A DNA stretch of 64,000 nucleotides from F-183 sp964627455 (GCA_964627455.1 CAZVKC010000012.1:1-64000), one strand, 5' to 3'; shown: positions 18,711-27,552, numbered from the stretch's first letter. Made by a program: numbers and translations. The notes: generated by a model not told the origin, from the sequence alone.

Positions 18711-19439
18711 CTATTTGGCGGCGTTTCCGCCGTTACGGCGGCGGAACTTGATTCCGGCGGCAAGAAGGAGTCCGCCGCCGATCAGACTGAGGCTGCCCGG
18801 TTCCGGAATCTGGCCCTCCAGGATGTCATTGCCGCAAGTCGCTGATGCGAAATGGATCGACGGAGATGCAAGCGTGGCGCCGATGGTGGACGAGTATGTC
18901 AGGTTGAGTGTCACAACAAACTCGGGGTTGATCACGCCATCGCCGCCGGATTGCACGGAAACCGAGCCGACCGCGACTGGCGTAATCGAACCAGCGCCGT
19001 TGTTGCGAAGCCAGACGATCTCGTTGGGGCGGTAACCGATTTGCGGATTGCCGAGCGCCTGGGAGGCCGTCAATTGACCATTGCTGTTGTTGATCTGGTA
19101 CAAGGTCCCCGCCGCTACATCGCCGGAGACGGCTGTATTGTGGGCAACCAGCGCGATTCCGTAATTCACGCCGCCACCGTTGAGGAACAGGTCACCCAGG
19201 CTGAGGGTCACGCTGCCCAGGGCGAAGGGCGCGAGGCTCGTATTGTTGGGGCCAAAGTTGAAATAGAGCTTGATGGTCGCCGACGTGGGACCGAAGTCAA
19301 AAACGCCCTTCTGGATGTCGAAGGACGAGTTGGCGCCAATCACATCCGGCGCGCCGACTCCCCAGGGATCGGAGATGGTGATGGGGGCAGCGAGCGCCGC
19401 CGGGGCAACGGCAAGAAGCAGGAACGGTAGAAACCTCAT
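18711..19439 (-). CDS. PEP-CTERM sorting domain protein
   Basis: 242 aa. A signal peptide (MRFLPFLLLAVAPAALAA) is followed by a beta-rich, Asn/Gly/Thr-rich body with no recognisable enzyme motif. The C-terminus has the tripartite sorting signal: PEPGS, a hydrophobic helix (LSLIGGGLLLAAGI) and a basic tail (KFRRR). PEP-CTERM proteins are processed by exosortases and delivered to the cell surface or extracellular matrix. An exosortase E-type gene lies at 40837-42456, but its known partner signal is VPEID rather than PEP, so another exosortase may act here. The 193-bp region upstream is shared with the divergent efflux adaptor gene. Confidence 0.85.
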   Translation of the reverse strand: MRFLPFLLLAVAPAALAAPITISDPWGVGAPDVIGANSSFDIQKGVFDFGPTSATIKLYFNFGPNNTSLAPFALGSVTLSLGDLFLNGGGVNYGIALVAHNTAVSGDVAAGTLYQINNSNGQLTASQALGNPQIGYRPNEIVWLRNNGAGSITPVAVGSVSVQSGGDGVINPEFVVTLNLTYSSTIGATLASPSIHFASATCGNDILEGQIPEPGSLSLIGGGLLLAAGIKFRRRNGGNAAK

Positions 19440-19632
19440 GTTTTTTTACCGTCCCCATGGTGGGGTTTGAGACTGTACGGTGACAGTGAACCGTCCGGCT
19501 ATGACGTTCCAGTACCGCGGACGCCGGAGTTTGACCGGTGTCATGCGTGCTACAGTTAAGGCAACCCTCAGCATTTTCTCGAACTTCTGAGGTTCGAGTT
19601 TCGTCTAATCCTCTTAGGAGCCACCAAAGACT

Positions 19633-21060
19633 GTGAAAAAGTGGAAGATCTGGTTGGGGATCGGCCTATTGGTCGTTGTCGCAGGCGCTGTTTTCGCATC
19701 CATCAAAATGAACCAGCGGGGGATCGTGTCGGTACAAACCGGCAAGACCATGCGCCAGGATCTCTCTTCGATTGTGACGGCGTCAGGCGAAATCAAACCC
19801 CGGACCTATATTAATATTGGCGCAAACGCGCAGGGACGCATTATCGACCTTTTAGTAAAAGAGGGTGACCGCGTTCGCAAGAATCAGGTCGTCGCGAGAA
19901 TCGAAGCGGTGCAGGCGGAAGCGGACGTGCAGGCCCAGCGCGCGTCGGTGGCAAGCGCCCAGGCGGATTCGGCGGCAACCGAAGCAGGATTGAAGTCGAT
20001 GGACGACAGCATCGCCAGCCAGCAGGCAGCGGTGGAACGCACCAGGGCGGAATTGGAGCGCGCCCGCGTCGACTTTGAGCGGACCCAGAAGCTCTACAAC
20101 GACAAACTCGTTCCCCGTCAGGACTTCGACCAGAAGAAGTCGACCTACGACGCGCAGGTTGCGGCCGTGCGCGAAGCCGAGGCTCGCGTCAACCAGATGA
20201 AATCCCAGCGCGCGCAGACCGCAGCCCAACTGGCAGCGGCACAGCGACGCATCACGCAGAATCAGGCGAACCTGGCCCGCGTTTCGGACATGCTGGCCAA
20301 GCACAATGCCACGGCTCCGCTGGACGGGGTGGTGACGAATTTGCCGGTGCGTGTGGGTGAGACCGTGGTTCCGGGTGTCCAGAACTCCGCGGCCAGCACG
20401 ATCATGACGATCGCGGACATGTCGCTCATTACCGCCGAAGTCAAGGTCGACGAGACGGACATCGTGAACGTCAAGCTGGACCAGGTGGCGGACATCACGA
20501 TCGACGCGATGCCCAACAAGACTTTCAAAGGCCGTGTGATTGAGATCGGCAACACCGCCATCCTGCGGTCGAGCGGCGTGGCTGCGTCCCAGAGCGCGGT
20601 TTCCAGCCAGGAAGCGAAGGATTTCAAGGTCGTCGTGGCGATCGACAATCCGCCGGACGAAATTCGCCCCGGCCTCTCGTGCACGGCGAAGATCGTGACG
20701 GCGACGCGCCAGAACGTTCTGACGATCCCGATCCAGGCATTGACGGTCCGCCAGAAGGGCGACCTCGAGCCGGTGAAGGAAGGCCAGAAGAACCAGCCCG
20801 CCGCGCAGCCGGCCAATCCGCAGGCGGAGAAGGCGAAGAAGGAAGAACTGCAGGGCGTGTTCGTCGTAGCTGCGGGCGGCAAGGCCGAGTTCCGCAAGCT
20901 GGAGACGGGCATCACCGGCGCTACCGATATCGAAGTCGTCAGCGGACTCAAGGACGGGGATGAGATCATTACTGGTAGCTACAAAGTGATTCGCACTCTG
21001 CGAAACGAGGCCAAGGTAAAAGTCGACAACCGGGCTCCGCAGGCGGAAACCAAGAGCTAG
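19633..21060 (+). CDS. Efflux transporter periplasmic adaptor subunit (MacA/HlyD family)
   Basis: 475 aa from a GTG at 19633, with AGGAG 13 bp upstream. A membrane anchor (WLGIGLLVVVAGAVFA) is followed by a lipoyl/barrel-sandwich half (INIGANAQGRIIDLLVKEGDRV), a long Ala/Gln/Arg coiled-coil hairpin (about 90-215), the second half (ATAPLDGVVTNLPVRVGE), a beta-barrel (LITAEVKVDETDIVNVKL) and the membrane-proximal domain (GVFVVAAGGKAEFRKLETG). Such adaptors bridge an inner-membrane MacB-type or RND pump to an outer-membrane channel. An ATPase gene follows 40 bp downstream, but no permease gene is next to it. Confidence 0.88.
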   Translation: MKKWKIWLGIGLLVVVAGAVFASIKMNQRGIVSVQTGKTMRQDLSSIVTASGEIKPRTYINIGANAQGRIIDLLVKEGDRVRKNQVVARIEAVQAEADVQAQRASVASAQADSAATEAGLKSMDDSIASQQAAVERTRAELERARVDFERTQKLYNDKLVPRQDFDQKKSTYDAQVAAVREAEARVNQMKSQRAQTAAQLAAAQRRITQNQANLARVSDMLAKHNATAPLDGVVTNLPVRVGETVVPGVQNSAASTIMTIADMSLITAEVKVDETDIVNVKLDQVADITIDAMPNKTFKGRVIEIGNTAILRSSGVAASQSAVSSQEAKDFKVVVAIDNPPDEIRPGLSCTAKIVTATRQNVLTIPIQALTVRQKGDLEPVKEGQKNQPAAQPANPQAEKAKKEELQGVFVVAAGGKAEFRKLETGITGATDIEVVSGLKDGDEIITGSYKVIRTLRNEAKVKVDNRAPQAETKS

Positions 21061-21100
21061 CGCCCGACGCCATAAACAGTTCAGGAGCAATTTAGGACAC

Positions 21101-21841
21101 ATGCCCGCAGTCATGGACGCAATCGCCGAACGCGGCGAGCAACTCAAGCGCGAGGGAGTCGTCATCCGGACGTACGATCTCTGGAAGACGTATGTCATGG
21201 GCGACCAGGTGATCAACGCCGTATCGGGCTGCGACATCGAGATCCGCAAGGGCGAATACGTCGCCATCATGGGCCCCTCGGGTTCGGGCAAGTCGACGCT
21301 CATGAACCTGATTGGCTGTCTCGACTCGCCGTCGAAGGGCGAGTACTACCTCGCCGGGCGCGCCGTCAGCCAGATGAACGACGACGAACTGGCGCAGATC
21401 CGCAATAAGGAAATCGGATTCGTCTTCCAGACGTTCAACCTGCTGTCGCGCGCGTCGGCGCTGCACAACGTCGAACTGCCGCTGATTTACGCGGGAATCC
21501 CGGCCAACAAGCGCGACGAGATGGCTCGCGCCGCGCTCCGCGCCGTGGACCTCGAGAAGCGCATGTTCCACAAGCCCAACGAACTTTCGGGCGGACAGCG
21601 CCAGCGCGTCGCGATCGCACGCGCGCTGGTGAACAGCCCCTCGATCCTGCTCGCCGACGAACCCACCGGCGCGCTCGACACCGCCACCGGCGTGGAAATC
21701 ATGGGCCTGTTCGAACGGCTGCACCAGCAGGGCAACACCATCGTGCTCGTCACCCACGAACACGACATCGCACTGCACGCCCACCGCGTCGTCCACATCC
21801 GCGACGGCAAGGTGGAACGCGACGAGACCATCAAGAAGTAA
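21101..21841 (+). CDS. ABC transporter ATP-binding protein (MacB/LolD-type)
   Basis: 246 aa. Walker A GPSGSGKST (58-66), Q-loop FVFQTFNLL, signature LSGGQRQR (from 162), Walker B ILLADEPTGALD (from 182) and H-loop His219 (VTHEHD) are complete. The N-terminus has a short extension before the usual domain start near VIRTYDLWKTY; Met5 is an alternative start. LolD/MacB ATPases energise FtsX-type permeases. The partner here should be an FtsX-domain permease, but acs follows immediately instead. The product probably works with the adaptor encoded upstream. Confidence 0.92.
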   Translation: MPAVMDAIAERGEQLKREGVVIRTYDLWKTYVMGDQVINAVSGCDIEIRKGEYVAIMGPSGSGKSTLMNLIGCLDSPSKGEYYLAGRAVSQMNDDELAQIRNKEIGFVFQTFNLLSRASALHNVELPLIYAGIPANKRDEMARAALRAVDLEKRMFHKPNELSGGQRQRVAIARALVNSPSILLADEPTGALDTATGVEIMGLFERLHQQGNTIVLVTHEHDIALHAHRVVHIRDGKVERDETIKK

Positions 21842-21859
21842 ATCGCTTTGGGAACATGA

Positions 21860-21901
21860 GGGTGATTTGATATCCTGCCACACAGGAAACCCAAATCACC
21901 C
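21860..21901. promoter_or_regulatory. Long inverted repeat ending two bases before the acs start codon
   Basis: GGGTGATTTG (21860-21869) and CAAATCACCC (21892-21901) are perfect inverted copies. Between them CCTG (21874-21877) and CAGG (21883-21886) form a second, inner inverted repeat. The structure fills most of the 62-bp gap between the ATPase gene and acs and contains the only SD-like AGGA. It could be a dimeric operator or an RNA hairpin controlling translation of acs. There is no T tract. Confidence 0.5.
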
Positions 21902-21903
21902 AC

Positions 21904-23841
21904 ATGAGCGACCACGCAGTTGTATACGCGCCCAGCGCCGAGTTCGTCGCGGGAGCGAACGTCAAAGGTTTAGAAGGCTACCAGGCCCTGTACGATCAGG
22001 CCGCGGCGGATCCCGAGAAGTTCTGGGGCGACTTCGCCGCTGAGAATCTCGACTGGTTCACCCCCTGGAACCGGGTCCTCGACTGGGACAATCCCCCCTT
22101 CGCCAAGTGGTTCTGCGGCGCAACGACCAACGTCAGCTACAACTGCGTCGACCGCCATCTCAAGACACATCGCAAGAACAAGGCCGCCATCATCTTCGAA
22201 GGCGAGCCCGGCGATTCGCGCATCATCACTTATCAGGAACTGCACCGCCTGGTGTGCCGCTTCGCTTCGGTATTGAAGTCCCGCGGCCTGCAGAAGGGCG
22301 ACCGCGCCATCATCTACATGCCGATGATCCCCGAAGCGGCGATCGCGATGCTCGGCTGCGCGCGCCTGGGCGTCACGCATAGCGTCGTATTCGGAGGCTT
22401 TTCGGCGGAAGCGCTGAAGGCCCGCATCCAGGATCTCGGAGCGAAACTCGTTATCACCGCCGATGGCGGCTGGCGCCGCGCGAAGGAAGTGAAACTGAAG
22501 CCCGCAGTGGACGAGGCGCTGGTGGATTGCCCGTCGGTAACCGACGTGATCGTGTACCAGCGAACCGGGTCCCACACCAACATGGTGGAGGGTCGCGACC
22601 ACTGGTGGCACATCCTCGACGAGGGCGCTTCAGAGGACACTCCCGCCGAGCACCTCGATTCCGAACATCCGCTGTATGTGTTGTACACGTCCGGCACCAC
22701 TGGCAAGCCGAAGGGCATCCTGCATACGACCGGCGGTTATCTCACGCAGTGCACCGCGACGATGAAGTGGGTGTTCGACCTGCATGAAGAGGACACGTAC
22801 TGGTGTTCCGCGGACGTCGGCTGGGTGACCGGACATAGCTATGTCGTGTTTGGTCCGCTGGCGGCGGGCGCGACGACCGTCATTTACGAAGGCGCACCCG
22901 ACACGCCGAAGTTCGACCGCTGGTGGCGGATCATCGAGAAGTACAAGATCTCGATCTTCTACACGTCCCCGACGGCGATTCGCGCGCTGATCCGCCAGGG
23001 CGACCACTGGCCGAACGGTCACGACCTCTCGTCGCTGCGGCTGCTTGGCTCAGTCGGCGAACCCATCAATCCCGCGGCGTGGGAATGGTTCCACCGCGTG
23101 ATCGGCGGCGGGCGCTGCCCGATTGTCGACACCTGGTGGCAGACGGAAACCGGCGCGATCATGATCGCACCGATGCCGGGCGCGATTCCGGCCAAGCCGG
23201 GGTCCGGCACACTGCCGATGCCGGGCGTCATTGCCGACGTGGTCGACGCAAAGGGCAATTCCGTTGAACTCGGACGCGAAGGATACCTGATCATCCGCAA
23301 GCCGTGGCCGAGCATGCTGCGCACGTTGTGGGGCGATCCGGAACGGTTCAAGGAACAGTATTGGAGCAAGTTCCCCGGCATTTACTTCACGGGCGATGCG
23401 GCGCGGCGCGACCAGGACGGATACTTCTGGGTCCTCGGGCGCGTCGACGACGTGATGAATGTTTCGGGTCACCGCCTTTCGACGATGGAGATCGAGTCGG
23501 CGTTGGTCCGGCATGAGGCCGTTGCGGAAGCGGCCGTTGTTGGCAAGCCGCACGAAATCACCGGCCAGGCTGTATGCTGCTTCGTGACTCTGAAGAAGGG
23601 CGATCACGACGTGGAAGTGCTCGGCGTGGAACTCCGCCAATGGGTGGCTCGCGAGATCGGCGCGTTCGCGCGTCCGGAAGAGATCCGGTTCACCGAAGCG
23701 CTGCCGAAGACGCGCTCCGGCAAGATCATGCGCCGCTTGTTGCGCGAGATCGTGACGTCGCACACGGTGGCCGGCGACGTGACCACGCTCGAAGACATGA
23801 CCGTGATCACGACCCTTGCTTCGCAGCAGGACGAAGACTAG
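21904..23841 (+). CDS. acs: Acetyl-CoA synthetase (AMP-forming)
   Basis: 645 aa, the usual length for Acs. It has an N-terminal ACAS cap (FWGDFAAENLDWFTPWNRVL), the AMP-binding P-loop YTSGTTGKPKGI, WWQTETGA, YFTGDAARRDQDGYFWVLGR and the hinge region VDDVMNVSGHRLST. The C-terminal PKTRSGKIMRR contains the catalytic Lys607, which is regulated by acetylation in this family. It activates acetate with ATP and CoA in the cytoplasm. A palindromic element at 21860-21901 precedes it and a strong hairpin at 23867-23903 follows. Confidence 0.96.
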   Translation: MSDHAVVYAPSAEFVAGANVKGLEGYQALYDQAAADPEKFWGDFAAENLDWFTPWNRVLDWDNPPFAKWFCGATTNVSYNCVDRHLKTHRKNKAAIIFEGEPGDSRIITYQELHRLVCRFASVLKSRGLQKGDRAIIYMPMIPEAAIAMLGCARLGVTHSVVFGGFSAEALKARIQDLGAKLVITADGGWRRAKEVKLKPAVDEALVDCPSVTDVIVYQRTGSHTNMVEGRDHWWHILDEGASEDTPAEHLDSEHPLYVLYTSGTTGKPKGILHTTGGYLTQCTATMKWVFDLHEEDTYWCSADVGWVTGHSYVVFGPLAAGATTVIYEGAPDTPKFDRWWRIIEKYKISIFYTSPTAIRALIRQGDHWPNGHDLSSLRLLGSVGEPINPAAWEWFHRVIGGGRCPIVDTWWQTETGAIMIAPMPGAIPAKPGSGTLPMPGVIADVVDAKGNSVELGREGYLIIRKPWPSMLRTLWGDPERFKEQYWSKFPGIYFTGDAARRDQDGYFWVLGRVDDVMNVSGHRLSTMEIESALVRHEAVAEAAVVGKPHEITGQAVCCFVTLKKGDHDVEVLGVELRQWVAREIGAFARPEEIRFTEALPKTRSGKIMRRLLREIVTSHTVAGDVTTLEDMTVITTLASQQDED

Positions 23842-24289
23842 CCTTACCCAAGACTGCCGGTACCCCAAGCCCCGCGCGCGCTCGCCTGATCCGCGCGGGG
23901 CTTTGCTTTGCAACCGCAACGTACTCGCGAAGCATCCGCTGCTGGCTGGGCGTTAGAGAATCCCAAGCCGCACGCGCGGCGGGGATCCTGTCGATCAGCC
24001 ACTGCAACTCTTCGGGGAACTCGCCGGGAGCAAGTTCCAGTTCGATCTCAACGGTGGATCCCGTGTCCACTCCCGCCTTACGGCAGAGCGGTTGCGGGAT
24101 CTCGAAAAACCAGTTGCAATCCCACGCCTTGAAGCCCCGGCGTCCGAGTGGAACTCCATTCAGTGTTCCGGTAACAATCGCAGTACCGGTCAGGTTCCAG
24201 GCCGAAACCAATTCGCCGGGCACGACAACATACCGAGGCAGCGTTGGGTGCTTCCTCTCAATCGTGCCGGTCAAGTGAATCTTCACCAT
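23807..24289 (-). CDS. DUF1905/YdeI-like domain protein
   Basis: 160 aa from the ATG at 24289, preceded by GGAG at a 6-nt spacing; a longer start at 24301 adds four residues. The first about 90 residues are the DUF1905 beta-barrel (GRRGFKAWDCNWFFEIPQPL, TGSTVEIELELAPGEFP). A short YdeI/OmpD-associated helical segment follows (AARAAWDSLTPSQQRMLREYVA). The last about 35 residues (RARAGLGVPAVLGKAS...) are unlike the family. They are encoded by the acs terminator hairpin and the 35-bp overlap with the 3' end of acs, so the natural stop may have been lost. The function is unknown. Confidence 0.7.
   Translation of the reverse strand: MVKIHLTGTIERKHPTLPRYVVVPGELVSAWNLTGTAIVTGTLNGVPLGRRGFKAWDCNWFFEIPQPLCRKAGVDTGSTVEIELELAPGEFPEELQWLIDRIPAARAAWDSLTPSQQRMLREYVAVAKQSPARIRRARAGLGVPAVLGKASLRPAAKQGS
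23867..23910 (+). terminator. Rho-independent-type terminator of acs
   Basis: Perfect 12-bp stem AAGCCCCGCGCG (23867-23878) with CGCGCGGGGCTT (23892-23903), a 13-nt loop and a T-rich tail TGCTTTG. It begins 25 bp after the acs stop. It lies inside the C-terminal coding end of the convergent DUF1905 gene. Confidence 0.75.
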
Positions 24290-24360
24290 TCTCTGCTCCA
24301 TCTTACTCGCGTACGTGAGCCTCAAACACAGGATCCTGCGCGAATAGAATGGAGGAAACC

Positions 24361-25322
24361 ATGTACCGCCGAACCTTGATGATTCTTGCCGCCGTTTGTG
24401 CATTCGCGCAGCCGACCGCCGATCCCTTTGCTGGCGAATACAAAAACAGTGAAGCGCAATTGACGCTGCGGCGCGGCGGCGACGGCAGTTACACGGGGAC
24501 GATCGTGTATCAGGGCGCGTCGATGCCCCTGACGGCTCGCGCGACGGGGCAATCGACTATGCAGGGGCAGTTCCAGAGCCAGGGGCAATCGTTTCCGTTC
24601 GAACTTCGCAAGGAAGGATCAGCGGTAATGTTCCAGACCGACGGCGAAACTTACCGGCTGGAGGCAATCCGCGGCAAGGCGGCGAACCCGCTGGGCGGCA
24701 GCGGCGGTGCTGGATCGAACCGGCGGCCGGATGCAATGGGTTTGACGGGAGCCTGGCGCAACGACAAGGGCGTCATGCGCTTCAACGCGGACGGATCGGG
24801 CATCGCGCTCGGCGAGGCGTTTCGCTATCAGATCAACGGCGACACGGTGACGCTCGTCAGCCCCAGACCAACGTCTCGCTGCAATTCGAAGTCAGCGGCG
24901 ACACGCTGATTCTGAGGAGTCCGACGGGGCAGTTGCAGGCGACCCGCGTGGTCGAGTCCGGAGCGCAGGCGGGACGCGTGCAGCAGGACCTGACCGGCAA
25001 ATACTGCTACGTGTCGAACGTGTACGCCAATAACGGCGGGGCGCGGTCCAGCAATCAATGCTTCACGCTGTATGCGGATGGGCGCTACGAATACTACGGC
25101 GAGACGGACAGCTACAACCCGAACGGCGGGGCGACCTCGCAGTCCTCCGACCGCGGCACGTGGTCAGCAACCGAGACCACCATTACGGCGAAGTCTGTGA
25201 GCGGACGCGTCACCACCTATCAGCTCGAAAAACGCAATCATCCCAAGAACAACGATCCGATGATCGTACTCGATGGGCAGGCGTTCGTCACGGCTTACCA
25301 AAAGGCTCCCTGGAGATATTAA
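24361..25322 (+). pseudogene. Secreted protein of unknown function, interrupted by a frameshift
   Basis: The ATG at 24361 has GGAGG five bases upstream. The signal peptide MYRRTLMILAAVCAFAQ precedes two beta-rich halves. The first frame reads well to GDTVTLVSP, then hits a stop at 24907. The -1 frame continues QTNVSLQFEVSGDTLILRS, YCYVSNVYANN, YADGRYEYYGE and DRGTWSATETTITAKS to 25322. The break lies at the CCCC run at 24861-24864, where a lost base would explain it. A sequencing or assembly error is as likely as a true pseudogene. No domain was recognised, though the repeated G-(D/S)-T-L/V strands suggest a lipocalin-like or META-type barrel. Confidence 0.7.
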
Positions 25323-25332
25323 ATAGGGATTG

Positions 25333-26304
25333 ATGGATCGCGTGGATCAACTCGAGGCGTATCGCGTTGCGCTGACGGGACACTGCTACCGGATGCTCGG
25401 ATCTGCGGTGGACGCCGAGGACGCCGTACAGGAGACGCTCATTCGCGCATGGCGAGGACTCGACGGTTTCGACGGACGCGCCTCCCTGAAGAACTGGCTG
25501 TACCGGATCTCGACCAACGTTTGTCTGGATGCACTTGCTGCGCACAAGCGGCATCGTGCGCGGCCTGTCGAAGATGGTCCGCCGGGAACGCCCGGGGATG
25601 ATCTCAACGAATATCCAGGCGAGTATTGGATCGAGCCTGTCGCAGACGCGCGCGCGATTCCCGATGATGACGTGACGCCGGCCGAGCAGGCGATTCTGAA
25701 GCAGAGCATCCGCCTCGCGTTTGTCGCGGCGCTGCAGCATTTGCCGGCCAAACAGCGCGCGGCGTTATTGATGGTGGAGGTATTGGGATGGTCAGCGGCT
25801 GAAACCGCGAGCGCTTTGGACCTCACGACCGCGGCGGTGAACAGCGCCCTGCAGCGCGCTCGCGCCACGCTGCTTGATCGTCGCGGCATCCCGCTGGAAC
25901 CGGTCGCGCTCAGCGAATCCCAATCCGTTCTCGTGGACCGCTATGCGGCCGCATTCGAAGCATACGACGTCGACGCGCTCACGGCATTGATGCGGCAGGA
26001 TGCGACCTTGTCGATGCCTCCGTACTCGCTGTGGCTGCAGGGTCACGCGGCGATTCGGGAGTGGCTGCTCGGAAGAGGCTGTGGATGCCGGGATTCGATC
26101 CTGCTGCGCGTGGAAGCATGCGGCGGATCGCCCGCGTTCGGCCAGTATCGTCCGGATCCGGCAACGGGCGGATTCAAACCCTGGGCGCTGATCGTGCTGG
26201 AACTCGACGGTGACAAGATCGCGGCAATGAACTCGTTCCTCGACACCGAGGCGCTGTTCCCGCTCTTCGAACTCCCCAGCTATGTGCCGGCGCCGGCCGC
26301 GTAA
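25333..26304 (+). CDS. ECF sigma factor with C-terminal SnoaL-like domain
   Basis: 323 aa. Region 2 (YRVALTGHCYRMLGSAVDAEDAVQ, NWLYRISTNVCLDAL) and region 4 (LQHLPAKQRAALLMVEVLGWS, ALDLTTAAVNSALQRARATL) are followed by a SnoaL/NTF2-like domain (about 200-315: LVDRYAAAFEAYDVDALTALM, GHAAIREWLL, ALIVLELDGDKIAAMNSFLD). This resembles the actinobacterial SigG-like/TIGR02960 group. In such factors the extra domain modulates activity in place of, or with, an anti-sigma factor. ATG 25333 is preferred to the overlapping TTG. A VOC-family gene follows 56 bp downstream, a common partner for this group. Confidence 0.88.
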   Translation: MDRVDQLEAYRVALTGHCYRMLGSAVDAEDAVQETLIRAWRGLDGFDGRASLKNWLYRISTNVCLDALAAHKRHRARPVEDGPPGTPGDDLNEYPGEYWIEPVADARAIPDDDVTPAEQAILKQSIRLAFVAALQHLPAKQRAALLMVEVLGWSAAETASALDLTTAAVNSALQRARATLLDRRGIPLEPVALSESQSVLVDRYAAAFEAYDVDALTALMRQDATLSMPPYSLWLQGHAAIREWLLGRGCGCRDSILLRVEACGGSPAFGQYRPDPATGGFKPWALIVLELDGDKIAAMNSFLDTEALFPLFELPSYVPAPAA

Positions 26305-26348
26305 AATATTTCCGGGATGACCGATGACTCGGGCAGGTCCGGCCGGTC

Positions 26349-26354
26349 TATACA
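26349..26354 (+). promoter_or_regulatory. Candidate -10 element close to the VOC gene start
   Basis: TATACA lies 6 nt before the ATG at 26361 and no Shine-Dalgarno is present. It could drive a leaderless transcript. Confidence 0.3.
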
Positions 26355-26360
26355 TTCAGA

Positions 26361-26792
26361 ATGGGAATTCAAAACCTCAACCCTTACATCCATCTCAACG
26401 GCACGGCCGAGGCCGCGATCCGCTTGTATGAATCCGCCCTCGGCGCTCGCGTGGAAGCGCTCATGCGCTACAGCGAAGGCCCGTGCGTGAACCCCACGGA
26501 AGATCAGAAGAACCTGATCCTGCATTCCCTGCTGCGCATCGGGGATGGAATCCAATTGATGGTCAGCGACACGACGCCGGATCGCGCTGTGCAAACCGCG
26601 AACGGCGCGGTCCAAATCTGTCTCGACTTCACCGATCTCGACAGCATGACTCGCGCGTACCATGCGTTGTCGGCAAATGGCGGCCACGCGATCCTGCCGA
26701 TTCAGGATTCGTTCTGGGGCGCGAAGTTCGGCATCCTCCACGATCCATTCGGAATCTGCTGGATGTTCAACTGCGCCGCACCCGCGAACTAA
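26361..26792 (+). CDS. VOC/PhnB-like glyoxalase superfamily protein
   Basis: 143 aa. NPYIHLNGTAEAAIRLYESALG is the typical PhnB/3-demethylubiquinone-like start. The second beta-alpha-beta unit (VQICLDFTDLDSMTRAYHALS, FWGAKFGILHDPFGICWMFN) is complete. Members are small dimeric metal-binding or binding-only proteins; no reaction can be assigned. It is preceded by the ECF sigma gene, and such pairs are frequent. It overlaps the convergent cupin gene by 4 bp. Confidence 0.85.
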   Translation: MGIQNLNPYIHLNGTAEAAIRLYESALGARVEALMRYSEGPCVNPTEDQKNLILHSLLRIGDGIQLMVSDTTPDRAVQTANGAVQICLDFTDLDSMTRAYHALSANGGHAILPIQDSFWGAKFGILHDPFGICWMFNCAAPAN

Positions 26793-27547
26793 GTGGTGAT
26801 CGAGTCGGACGTGCCCTTCATGAAGTCTTTGTTCTTGTCACCCACCCAGTAACGCTCGCCGGCGATGCACCAGATGAACTGGAGCGGATCCTCCTGCGAG
26901 AAGACCGGATGGTAGTTCAGGAACGGGATCGTCACCAGATCGCCTTCGTTCACGCTGTGCACGAACGAGAGCGTTTCCGGCGATTCGTAGACTTCCATGG
27001 CGCCGTGTCCCTGGATGAAGAAGTAGAACTCTTCCTGGTCCGTATGATTGTGCGGGGGCCACGAACGCTGCTTCGGCAGAAAGAACGTGTACCCCGCCAC
27101 AAGCTTGTCGGCGGATTCCGATACGTCGAACATCAGATAAACGTCTTTGCCCTTCAAGCGGCGGATGCGATCTTCGCGCTGCGAGAAATCCGCGAATTTC
27201 GAATGAAAGACGGGATGCCGGTTGGATGCGGTCGCCGAAGCCTGCACGAGTTTCGCGTGCTGATCCTCACCCGAAATCTGGAACGAAGAGCCCAGCGGGA
27301 TGTAAAGCGTATCGTAGGTGTCGAGCGTATACTCGTGAGCCCCGTCGACCTTCACGGTCGAGGATCCCTTCCATTGAAAGAGCAGCGTCTCCTGTCCGGG
27401 CGCCGCGACCACCTGCGTCTGCGTGCCGGCAGGAACGTCCCACTCGCCGCAACTCAGAAACTGCAGATTGCCTGACGCGGGCGTGAATCGCTGTTTGAAT
27501 GTGGGCGTCACTTCGGAGTGACGGCAGAGTCGAGCTTCCAGGACCAT
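26789..27547 (-). CDS. IolB/KduI-like cupin isomerase
   Basis: 252 aa from the ATG at 27547, 5 bp after the preceding gene's stop. The two cupin halves match the 5-deoxy-glucuronate isomerase/KduI fold: LFQWKGSSTVKVDG and DTLYIPLGSSFQI in the first; PPHNHTDQEEFYFFIQGHG and VTIPFLNYHP in the second, with His, His, Glu and His as likely metal ligands. IolB acts in myo-inositol breakdown and KduI in uronate breakdown, both aldose-ketose isomerisations. Last gene of a six-gene leftward set. It has no signal peptide, unlike its two upstream neighbours. Substrate not proven. Confidence 0.8.
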   Translation of the reverse strand: MVLEARLCRHSEVTPTFKQRFTPASGNLQFLSCGEWDVPAGTQTQVVAAPGQETLLFQWKGSSTVKVDGAHEYTLDTYDTLYIPLGSSFQISGEDQHAKLVQASATASNRHPVFHSKFADFSQREDRIRRLKGKDVYLMFDVSESADKLVAGYTFFLPKQRSWPPHNHTDQEEFYFFIQGHGAMEVYESPETLSFVHSVNEGDLVTIPFLNYHPVFSQEDPLQFIWCIAGERYWVGDKNKDFMKGTSDSITT

Positions 27548-27552
27548 GGTCT

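Noticed and set aside
16813..19035. A 740-codon plus-strand open frame spanning the dehydratase, trxB and PEP-CTERM genes
   Set aside because: It crosses three confidently identified minus-strand genes and has no recognisable domain.
18852..19430. Plus-strand frame opposite the PEP-CTERM gene
   Set aside because: The minus strand has both a signal peptide and a PEP-CTERM tail; the plus frame has neither.
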